NCBI GenBank assembly: GCA_945891385.1
Contig: CAMDDJ010000003.1
Location: 60,178 to 124,177 of the forward strand
Direction: 5' to 3'
DNA from: Candidatus Kuenenia stuttgartensis
Lineage (GTDB): Bacteria; Planctomycetota; Planctomycetia; Pirellulales; UBA1268
DNA: 64,000 nucleotides
Shown here: positions 37,255 through 43,785 of the stretch, in pieces
Layout: each line of letters begins with the position of its first letter
How positions within the stretch are numbered: the first letter of the stretch is position 1
Translations under genes and position numbers: made by a program
The notes under the pieces: generated by a model
The model's database searches: none
Seen by the model: the letters and a program-made list of their open reading frames with translations, nothing else
What the model was told of the DNA's origin: nothing

Positions 37255-38607
37255 TCACGGTTCGATCGGCCGTTGTTCGATGCGGTAGACCGCCGCTTCG
37301 GTTCGGATGTAGAGGGCCGGGCCGACGGCGGCCGGAGAGGCGAAGATGCCGGCGTCGAGTTGGTTCGTCGCGAGCAACTCGCCGGCGGCCCCCGAATCGA
37401 TCACGAACATCTCGCCCGTGCGGTTGCCGACGTAGATCCGGCCGTCGGCCAGCAGCGGTGACGAGGAGATGTTTCCTCCCAGTCTCTTGGTCCAGTGGCT
37501 CGCGCCGGTGCGGGCATCGAGACAACTTGCAACGCCCTTGTCGTTGACCATCACGAGGCTGTCACCCACGATCAGCGGGGAGGGCATCGACGGCGTACCC
37601 TTCTTGGTTCGCCAGGCGATCTCTGGCCGACCATCGGGCCCGGCGAGCCGAAGGGCGAGCACCTCCGGCTGGTTGTAACTCGTGCTCAGAAAGACGAGCC
37701 CGTGGGCCGCCACCGGCCGAGGCACGACCGAGTAGCCCAGCACGCCGTAGGAGAGCCGCCAGCGCTCGCTTCCGGTGGCCGGGTCGTAGCCGTAGACCCA
37801 GTCGGCGGCCGGCGAGACAAGCTCATCGTGGCCGCCGCGATCGACGACCAGTGGCGTGGAGTAGGCCTTCTTGAGGTCGGGATCCGCGCGGAGTTCACCG
37901 CTGCGGAAGGTCTGCCAGGCGAGCGTGCCGTCGGCGAGCCGGTAGGCGGCGATCGACTGGGTGTCGCTGCCATCGAGGTGGACGATCACGAGATCCTGCC
38001 ACACGATCGGCGAACTTCCCGGGCCGTTGACGTGGTCGAGCCGCAGCTCGCGATTGCGCCAGAGCACCGTGCCCGAGTCGGTCGCGACGCAGGCGGCCCC
38101 GAAGTCACCGAAGTGGCAGACGAGCCGGCCGTCGGTGAGCACCGGCGAGGGTGAGGCGTAGGAGTTGAGCGCGTGGATCGGCTGGGGGTCGACGACCGTG
38201 AACAGTTCCACGTCGTGAACGATCCTGCCGGTGGCCTGATCGAGGCCGATCGCCCGGAAGGTCACCTCCGCGGCCACGTCCACCGGCTGGTTGCCTGTTC
38301 GGCTGGCCAGTCGCCGCTCCCGTTCGGCCTCGGTCGCGGCTCGTTCGATCGCCGTCGTCACCCAGACCTGACCATTCCCGATCACGGGCGAGGACCAGCC
38401 GCGGCCCGGCAGGGGCTGCTTCCAGGCGATGTTCTCGGACTCACTCCAGCGAATCGGCAGGTCGCGAGCGGCCGGGGCATGGCCATCGCCCTTCGGGCCG
38501 CGCCATTGAGGCCAGTCGGGCTCGGCTGCCACCACGGCAATTGCCAGGCTGCACACGCTCCAGGCGGCGAGGGGCGCGAACCAGTGGAGGGCTGAAAATG
38601 ACGGCAT
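37255..38607 (-). CDS. Exported PQQ-like beta-propeller repeat protein
   Basis: A 450-residue secreted protein; signal peptide FAPLAAWSVCSLAIAVVAAE. The mature N-terminus PDWPQWRGPKGDGHAPAA is the common planctomycete propeller opening. At least six blades follow the GxxxWRxxL/AxDxxTGxxxW pattern, e.g. VATDSGTVLWRNRELRLD, GYDPATGSERWRLSYG and CLDARTGASHWTKRLGG. There is no calcium/PQQ catalytic site evident, so it is probably structural or a binding scaffold, not a dehydrogenase. The nearest upstream sequence is a repeat-filled gap. Confidence 0.85.
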   Translation of the reverse strand: MPSFSALHWFAPLAAWSVCSLAIAVVAAEPDWPQWRGPKGDGHAPAARDLPIRWSESENIAWKQPLPGRGWSSPVIGNGQVWVTTAIERAATEAERERRLASRTGNQPVDVAAEVTFRAIGLDQATGRIVHDVELFTVVDPQPIHALNSYASPSPVLTDGRLVCHFGDFGAACVATDSGTVLWRNRELRLDHVNGPGSSPIVWQDLVIVHLDGSDTQSIAAYRLADGTLAWQTFRSGELRADPDLKKAYSTPLVVDRGGHDELVSPAADWVYGYDPATGSERWRLSYGVLGYSVVPRPVAAHGLVFLSTSYNQPEVLALRLAGPDGRPEIAWRTKKGTPSMPSPLIVGDSLVMVNDKGVASCLDARTGASHWTKRLGGNISSSPLLADGRIYVGNRTGEMFVIDSGAAGELLATNQLDAGIFASPAAVGPALYIRTEAAVYRIEQRPIEP

Positions 38608-38713
38608 GATCGGCGACTCAGTGACGCCGGAAGCGTACCAGACCGCCCGCGGATCGCAGCAGTCACTGGACCGGTTTTCCCGGGAAAAAAGACTGCATCC
38701 GGAAGTGGTGGTT

Positions 38714-38796
38714 CACCGGCTCGGGGGCGGCAAAAGTCGCGTCGCGGGCGAGGATACGCCCCTGTTGCTCCGCGAGCGTTCGCCGACCCCCGAGCC
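38714..38796 (+). repeat. Structured repeat, family A, copy 5
   Basis: An 83-bp element with perfect 10-bp inverted ends GGCTCGGGGG (38718-38727) and CCCCCGAGCC (38787-38796); the adjacent CGGC and GCCG extend the pairing to 14 bp around one bulged A. Inside are GGGCG/CGCCC and GCTC/GAGC hairpins, so a transcript would fold into a closed multi-stem structure. It matches the next copy at 80 of 83 positions by hand count. Confidence 0.88.
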
Positions 38797-38810
38797 TCCC
38801 GCTTTATGAG

Positions 38811-38900
38811 CCGCAGGACGCGGCGATTGGCGACCCCGGAAACCCTTGGCGTTTCCTGCGGTCGCCGGAGTGGACAAAGGCCATGGAAGGCTTTGTCCAC
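38811..38900 (+). repeat. Structured repeat, family B, copy 1
   Basis: A 90-bp element, the reverse complement of which matches 8337-8426 at 76 of 90 positions without gaps. Stems: TGGACAAAG (38871-38879) / CTTTGTCCA (38891-38899), GGAAAC (38838-38843) / GTTTCC (38851-38856) with a 7-nt loop, and CCGCAGG (38811-38817) / CCTGCGG (38855-38861). Confidence 0.8.
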
Positions 38901-38914
38901 GGGACAGCAAGCTT

Positions 38915-38997
38915 CACCGGCTCGGGGGCGGCAAAAGTCGCGTCGCGGGCGAGGATACGCCCCACGTGCTCCGCGAGCGTTCGCCGACCCCCGAGCC
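38915..38997 (+). repeat. Structured repeat, family A, copy 6
   Basis: Same length and orientation as copy 5, with the same perfect 10-bp inverted ends (38919-38928 and 38988-38997). Three consecutive-region differences lie only in the linker between the two internal hairpins (TGTT versus ACGT). Confidence 0.88.
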
Positions 38998-39109
38998 TAT
39001 CCGCTTCAGGTGCCCGCTGGTCGCTCCTGCCGCCCAAGCCGGCCTATCGCCGCTTGCCCCTCCCCGCTACCTTCCCCGGTCACCGAGCCGCCCTCTGGAG
39101 ACCTTCGGC

Positions 39110-39958
39110 ATGCGCGGAATCCGAATCCTGCTCCTGATCGCATTGGCCTTCGCGTCTTTCGCCCCGACCCTCGTCGCGGATTCCCCCGAGGAGCCTCGGC
39201 CCTTTCCCGAGCCGTGCACGTTTCGGGTGGAGAGCGAACTGTTTGCCAACGCTGCCGCGCCCGTTGCCCGGAGCCTGACGCTCTTTCACGAGGGGGTTGC
39301 CTGGGACTTCCTCGAGTTGCCGAAGGATCACGCAGCCGCCGGCGAGGCGATGCAGTTGACGGAGATCGTGCTGCACGATCCGGCCCGCGAACGGATCGTG
39401 GTCATCGATCCGGTGCGGCGGCTCAAGACCGAGATTCCCCTGATCAGACTCGAGCGACTGAGCGTCTCGCTGGCGCGATGGGCGCGGGAAAGCGACGATC
39501 GGCTCGTCCGTTGGGCCGGCGGGCCCGACGTCGCTGCTGGGATCAAAGAATCCGACGGCCAGTTGGAGTTGGCCGGGCCACGGGTGCGGTACGCGGTTGC
39601 CCACGTCGAAGCTCCGTCGCCCGAGGCCGCCGAGACCTACCGCCGGTTTGCCGACACGGCGATCCTGCTCAAGGCCCTGCTCCAGCCGGGCGGCATTCCT
39701 CCGTTTCCCCGCCTGGCGCTCAACGAGCGGCTCGACGACGAGGCTGCGATCCCCGCCGAGGTAACGCTCGAGATCGAGCCGCGGGCCGGGCTGTTGCCGG
39801 GCGGCACGGACCGGTTTCGTTCCGTCCACCGCAGCCATCCGCGGCTGCTCGCGGCCGACCAGGCCAAGCTCGAGGAGGCTCGCCACGCGGTGGCCTCGGC
39901 AGAGCGGGTCGGACTCGCTGCCTTCATGGATCGCCCGGCTGCCGTCGCCATTGAGTAG
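39110..39958 (+). CDS. Exported hypothetical protein
   Basis: A 282-residue protein with a Sec signal peptide (RGIRILLLIALAFASFAPTLVA). The mature domain has no motif I recognise. Its opening PCTFRVESELFANAAAPVARSLTLFHEGVAWDF (in parts) looks like a beta-rich lipid- or outer-membrane-associated fold, and RRLKTEIPLIRLERLSVSLARWA suggests an amphipathic helix. No lipobox and no C-terminal sorting signal. It lies downstream of the A-B-A repeat composite. Confidence 0.65.
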   Translation: MRGIRILLLIALAFASFAPTLVADSPEEPRPFPEPCTFRVESELFANAAAPVARSLTLFHEGVAWDFLELPKDHAAAGEAMQLTEIVLHDPARERIVVIDPVRRLKTEIPLIRLERLSVSLARWARESDDRLVRWAGGPDVAAGIKESDGQLELAGPRVRYAVAHVEAPSPEAAETYRRFADTAILLKALLQPGGIPPFPRLALNERLDDEAAIPAEVTLEIEPRAGLLPGGTDRFRSVHRSHPRLLAADQAKLEEARHAVASAERVGLAAFMDRPAAVAIE

Positions 39959-40208
39959 CCGACAGGCTCTTCGACGAGGCAGCCGAGAACCGGCGCGATC
40001 GGCACAACAGGTTTCGTCCGCGCGGTCTGACGTCGAGGCAAGAAAGACTGCCTGGCTGGACGATGTTTCCTCAGGCTCACATCTTTCCTAATCCGCCGCG
40101 TCGCGATCCCTCCGATCGTGTCCGCAGCCGGCGGCCGGAGGGGGGCGGGCGCTCGGGGGACGTTCGGAGCCGATGGATTCCCGCGGCAAAGCCAGCTGCC
40201 GGAGTGCA

Positions 40209-40238
40209 TTGACATTTGTACATATCCCCCGCTAGATT
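40209..40238 (+). promoter_or_regulatory. Putative sigma-70-type promoter of csrA
   Basis: TTGACA (40209-40214) and TAGATT (40233-40238) are separated by 18 bp in a locally AT-rich patch. This is the closest match to a housekeeping promoter in the window. The transcript would have a leader of about 30 nt. Confidence 0.6.
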
Positions 40239-40255
40239 CATCCCATTCATATCCC

Positions 40256-40273
40256 AGGACAACCGGAGGTCCT
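40256..40273 (+). promoter_or_regulatory. Hairpin exposing the csrA ribosome-binding site (possible CsrA autoregulatory site)
   Basis: Arms AGGAC (40256-40260) and GTCCT (40269-40273) enclose an 8-nt loop AACCGGAG that includes the GGA of the SD sequence, 7 nt from the ATG. CsrA is known to bind GGA in hairpin loops, often over its own SD, so a feedback site is likely by analogy. Confidence 0.5.
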
Positions 40274-40276
40274 CTC

Positions 40277-40498
40277 ATGCTGGTGCTTTCCCGCAAGCAG
40301 AACGAACGGATTCGGGTCGGTGATTCGGTGGTGGTGACGGTGGTGCGCGTCAGCGGCGACAAGGTGCGAATCGGGATTCAGGCCCCGCCGCATGTCCGCG
40401 TGCTGCGGGACGAACTCGACGACGAGTCGTTGGGAGAGGTGATGCTCGAGACCGAAGCGGAACTCCCATTGTCCGGGCTGTTTCGCTGCGTGGGTTGA
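40277..40498 (+). CDS. csrA: Carbon storage regulator CsrA
   Basis: A 73-residue RNA-binding dimer that blocks or alters mRNA translation. It starts with the nearly invariant MLVLSRKQNERIRVGDSVVV, continues with VVRVSGDKVRIGIQAPPHVRVLRDEL, and has an unusual 15-residue C-terminal extension (LETEAELPLSGLFRCVG). In many bacteria csrA is linked to flagellar fliW; no flagellar gene is nearby here. Its own leader contains a GGA-loop hairpin, and a strong inverted repeat follows its stop codon. Confidence 0.95.
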   Translation: MLVLSRKQNERIRVGDSVVVTVVRVSGDKVRIGIQAPPHVRVLRDELDDESLGEVMLETEAELPLSGLFRCVG

Positions 40499-40503
40499 AG
40501 ACC

Positions 40504-40552
40504 GACGGACTGACCGACGTCCGGGATTTGCCCCGGCGGACGTCGGTCCGTC
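40504..40552 (+). other. Long inverted repeat downstream of csrA
   Basis: CCGACGTCCG (40514-40523) pairs with CGGACGTCGG (40537-40546); outer arms GACGGA (40504-40509) and TCCGTC (40547-40552) extend the stem past a 4-nt bulge. No T-run follows, so it is not a standard terminator. It ends eight bases before the next start codon, and may act as attenuator, processing site or mRNA stabiliser. Confidence 0.5.
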
Positions 40553-40560
40553 AGAATTCA

Positions 40561-41349
40561 ATGGTGGACAACGAACTGAATCTCGCCCCTCCTCCCGACG
40601 ACTTCGAACCGTCGCGGCCTACCCCGCCAGGTCGGCCGCGACGGTTTTTTTGGGGCGTGCTCGCGGTCACCTTGGTGAGTCTGGCGGGACTCGCCGGGGC
40701 CGCACTGAGGCAGCCGGAGTTTCATCGGGAGCGGCTGCCTGTTGGTGGTCCGCTTGCGGGCCGGCCGACCGCGGCTTCAGCCGCCACCGCCGAGGAGGAT
40801 GTCCGCCGCCTGATCACCGACGTTGCGGCCATCCATGCCGCCTTCGTCCGTGAGGGGCCGTGGGATGGAGCGTTTACGGAACGGCAGTGCAACGCCTGGC
40901 TCGCGGTCGATCTGCCGCGAAACCATGCGGGCCTGCTGCCCCAAGGGCTCGAATCACCCCGGATTCAACTCTTGCCCGGAGGGCTGCGGGCGGGCTGCCG
41001 TGTCGGCCGCGAACCGCTGGCGGCGACGGCCTGGGTGGAGGCGACTGTTCGCCTGCTCGAGCCCAACCATGTGGCGATCACGTTCGCCGACGCCCGGCTG
41101 GGCAGCCTGCCGATTCCCCGCGGACCGATCCTGCGGGAACTCGGCTATCGGTTGGGGGGACTGGGCCTTGTGACCGAGATCCGGCGGCTCGAGGATCGTC
41201 TCGTGCTCGAGGTGTACATTCCTTCGACCCACGAGGGCGGTGGCACGAGCCATTGGCTCGAATCGCTGCGGATCGACTCAGGTAGCATCGCCGTGGCGGG
41301 AGAGACGAAGCGAGCAGGTCACGGCCCGCCGCCCGTGGACCATCCCTGA
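40561..41349 (+). CDS. Membrane-anchored hypothetical protein
   Basis: A 262-residue protein. After a cytoplasmic proline-rich start (NELNLAPPPDDFEPSRPTPPG) comes one membrane helix (FFWGVLAVTLVSLAGLAGAAL) preceded by RPRR, so the bulk of the protein is probably outside the cytoplasm. The extracytoplasmic domain (about 200 residues) has no motif I recognise; WDGAFTERQCNAWLAVDLPRN and LLEPNHVAITFADARLGSLPIP look like an alpha/beta domain seen in planctomycete hypotheticals. It lies between csrA and an MBL-fold gene in the same direction. Confidence 0.65.
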   Translation: MVDNELNLAPPPDDFEPSRPTPPGRPRRFFWGVLAVTLVSLAGLAGAALRQPEFHRERLPVGGPLAGRPTAASAATAEEDVRRLITDVAAIHAAFVREGPWDGAFTERQCNAWLAVDLPRNHAGLLPQGLESPRIQLLPGGLRAGCRVGREPLAATAWVEATVRLLEPNHVAITFADARLGSLPIPRGPILRELGYRLGGLGLVTEIRRLEDRLVLEVYIPSTHEGGGTSHWLESLRIDSGSIAVAGETKRAGHGPPPVDHP

Positions 41350-41391
41350 GAAAGACGCACGAAGGCGATTGCACGAAAAGGGAGCGAGCCG

Positions 41392-42792
41392 ATGGCGGAA
41401 CTGACGTTTCTGGGAGCAGCCGGCGTGGTGTCGGGGTCGCGGCATCTGCTCGCCTCGAGCCGGAGTCGAATCCTGGTCGACTGCGGGTTGTTTCAGGGGG
41501 AGAAGCGGCTGCGTCTCAAGAACTGGGAGCCGCTCGGCGTGGCCGTGCGGACCATCGACACCGTGGTGCTCACCCACGCCCACATCGACCACTCGGGCTG
41601 GCTGCCGCGGCTCGTGCGGGAGGGATTCTCCGGCGAGATCCTCGCCACCCCCGCCACTGCCGATCTCCTCGGGCTCCTCCTCTATGACTCGGCGAAGTGC
41701 CAGGCGGAGGATGCGGCTTACGCCAATCGCACGGGCTACGCCAAGCACAAGCCCGCGCTGCCGCTCTACGAGGAACACGACGTCGCCGAGACCCTCAGCC
41801 GGGTGCGGCCGATCGACCGGGGCATCTGGTTCGACGCAGCCGACGGGATCCGCGGACGGTTTCACGAAGCGGGGCACATGCTCGGCAGCGCCTTTCTGGA
41901 AGCGGAGGTTGCCGATCCGGGTGAACGGCCCGTACGGATCGTGTTCTCGGGTGACGTCGGCCGCTACGACGCTCCGCTCTACAACGACCCCGCCCCGCCG
42001 CCTGCCTGCGAGTATCTCGTCTGTGAGAGCACCTACGGCGACCGGGATCACACGCCCACACGGCCGCTCGACGAGCTGGAAGCGGTCGTGAACGAGGCGG
42101 TGGCCCAGGGAGGCATGATGCTGATCGCCTCGTTCGCGGTCGGTCGGGCGCAGCAGCTCGTCTATCTCCTCCGGACGTTGATGGCGGCTGGACGGGTGCC
42201 CGAGGTGCCGATCTGGGTCGATTCTCCGATGGCGGTCGAGGCGATGGCGATCTTTCGTCGCCACCACGGCGAGCATGACTTCAGCGAGGCCAAGCTCGCT
42301 GGGGTGGCCGAGGCCCTGGTCAATCCGTCGGTCAGGCTGGCCCGGTCTCCCGATGAATCGAAGGCGATCAACACGCACCGGGGCCCGGGGATCGTGATCG
42401 CATCGAGCGGAATGATGAACGGTGGGCGGATTCTCCATCATCTGGCCCGCCGCCTGCCGGACGAACAGACGACGGTGCTGGTTGCCGGCTTCCAGGCCAA
42501 GGGCACGCGGGGGCGAACCCTGCTCGACGGCGCGGAGTATCTCCGGATCCACGGTCGCGACGTGCCCGTGCGGGCCCGGGTGCGGCAGATCGACGCCTTT
42601 TCCGGGCATGCCGACCGCCACGAGATTGGCCGTTGGTTGGCGGGCATGCCGGCCCCGCACAAGACCTTTCTGGTCCACGGCGAGCCACCGGCGGCCCGAG
42701 GGATGGCCGAGTACCTGGCGACCACCCGGGGCTGGGCTGTGGAGTTGCCATCGATCGGCCAGTCCTTCAAACTGCCGCCGCCCGTTGCCTGA
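41392..42792 (+). CDS. MBL-fold RNA-metabolising hydrolase (beta-CASP, CPSF73-like)
   Basis: A 466-residue beta-lactamase-fold protein with the beta-CASP insert. Metal ligands are visible in THAHIDHSG (H62, H64, D66, H67), EAGHMLGSA and VFSGDVGRY. The beta-CASP segment has PIWVDSPMAVEAMAIF, SSGMMNGGRILHHL and the final RARVRQIDAFSGHADRHE and VHGEPPAA motifs. Bacterial relatives are exo/endoribonucleases or tRNA 3' processing-like enzymes of uncertain substrate. Length and motifs fit the family well. It is followed 40 bp later by the LOG gene. Confidence 0.92.
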   Translation: MAELTFLGAAGVVSGSRHLLASSRSRILVDCGLFQGEKRLRLKNWEPLGVAVRTIDTVVLTHAHIDHSGWLPRLVREGFSGEILATPATADLLGLLLYDSAKCQAEDAAYANRTGYAKHKPALPLYEEHDVAETLSRVRPIDRGIWFDAADGIRGRFHEAGHMLGSAFLEAEVADPGERPVRIVFSGDVGRYDAPLYNDPAPPPACEYLVCESTYGDRDHTPTRPLDELEAVVNEAVAQGGMMLIASFAVGRAQQLVYLLRTLMAAGRVPEVPIWVDSPMAVEAMAIFRRHHGEHDFSEAKLAGVAEALVNPSVRLARSPDESKAINTHRGPGIVIASSGMMNGGRILHHLARRLPDEQTTVLVAGFQAKGTRGRTLLDGAEYLRIHGRDVPVRARVRQIDAFSGHADRHEIGRWLAGMPAPHKTFLVHGEPPAARGMAEYLATTRGWAVELPSIGQSFKLPPPVA

Positions 42793-42832
42793 GCCGGCGG
42801 TCCTCGTTCCTCCCGACAGGAGTGCTCCTCCG

Positions 42833-43765
42833 ATGGCCAAAAAGCCAGCCTCAAGCCCGCCTGCCCGGCCTGCCAAAGCCTGCCCGGTTCTCCCGGATAC
42901 GGTGCTCGGCGACGATGTGGCGCTCGTGGCCGAGAACATGGAGCGGATCCTCGGCTCGCCGAGTTACCTGCTGGCCCAGGACGACCCAAAGCTTCTGGCC
43001 AAGGAGGAGATGCGGGGTGTGCGGATGCTCCTCGAGCTCGGCAAGCCAGAACTCGCCCTCCAGGCGGACAAGATCCACTCGACCGTGATCGTGTTCGGAG
43101 GCACGCAGATTGTTGAGCAGACGACCGCTGAGCGACGATTGTCGGAGGCTCGTCGGGCCGCGGAGTCCAACCCGGGCGACCGTATGGCTGCACGGGCCGT
43201 GGAGCGGGCGGAACGGCTGGTGGGATACAGCCACTACTACGACGCAGCCCGGGAATTCGCCAAGCTCGTCTCGATCGACAACCAGTGCGAAAGCCAGCGT
43301 GACTACGTGGTGATCACCGGTGGCGGGCCTGGCATCATGGAGGCAGCCAACCGGGGCGCCTTCGACGTGGGCTGCAAGTCGATTGGACTCAACATCAAGC
43401 TGCCGGCCGAGCAGCAGCCCAATCCCTTCATCACGCCCGAGCTCTGCTTCCAGTTCAAGTACTTCGCTCTGCGAAAGTTTCATTTCATTCTCCGGGCAGC
43501 TGCTGTCGTGCTCTTTCCCGGAGGCTTCGGCACCCTCGACGAGATGTTTGAGACGCTCACGCTCCGACAGACCCACCGGATGCAGCCCCTGCCGATCATT
43601 CTCTTCGGACGAGACTATTGGTCGCGTGTCATCGACTTTCAGTTCCTCGCCGACTCCGGCGTGATCGCCGACCACCACCTCGACCTTTTCAGCTACGCCG
43701 AGACGCCCGCCGACGCCTGGCAGCAGATCCTCGACTTTCACGCCCGGCCCCACCGCGACGCCTGA
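42833..43765 (+). CDS. LOG family protein (cytokinin-activating phosphoribohydrolase-like)
   Basis: A 310-residue soluble protein. The LOG core is GGGPGIMEAANRGAFDVG and PGGFGTLDEMFETLTLRQ; the earlier motif VIVFGGTQIVEQ and FALRKFHFILRAAA complete the Rossmann-like fold. Eukaryotic and some bacterial LOG proteins hydrolyse cytokinin nucleotides; bacterial role is mostly nucleotide N-glycosidase activity of uncertain physiology. The N-terminal 90 residues (VLGDDVALVAENMERILGSPSYLL) are a planctomycete/gamma-type extension. Convergent with the sensor kinase gene across 20 bp. Confidence 0.9.
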   Translation: MAKKPASSPPARPAKACPVLPDTVLGDDVALVAENMERILGSPSYLLAQDDPKLLAKEEMRGVRMLLELGKPELALQADKIHSTVIVFGGTQIVEQTTAERRLSEARRAAESNPGDRMAARAVERAERLVGYSHYYDAAREFAKLVSIDNQCESQRDYVVITGGGPGIMEAANRGAFDVGCKSIGLNIKLPAEQQPNPFITPELCFQFKYFALRKFHFILRAAAVVLFPGGFGTLDEMFETLTLRQTHRMQPLPIILFGRDYWSRVIDFQFLADSGVIADHHLDLFSYAETPADAWQQILDFHARPHRDA

Positions 43766-43785
43766 CCACCGAGCCGGCGCACCAC

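Larger units (their letters stand above)
38608..39109. other. 502-bp intergenic region filled by A-B-A repeats
   Basis: Holds two family A repeats flanking one family B repeat (see separate entries). Outside them I see about 100 bp before the first repeat and 110 bp after the second, with no convincing promoter. It separates divergent genes for the PQQ propeller protein and a secreted hypothetical. Confidence 0.7.
39959..40276 (+). other. 318-bp leader region upstream of csrA
   Basis: Non-coding in both strands as far as I can judge. It contains a GC-rich stretch with a CCGGCGGCCGG palindrome-like run near 40130 and, at its end, the csrA promoter and ribosome-binding hairpin described separately. 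Confidence 0.5.

Noticed and set aside
38806..39954. Open frames running through the repeat region and into the secreted protein gene
   Set aside because: They translate the repeats into Arg/Pro-rich text that recurs at every copy; this is a spurious product of the repeats, not a gene family.
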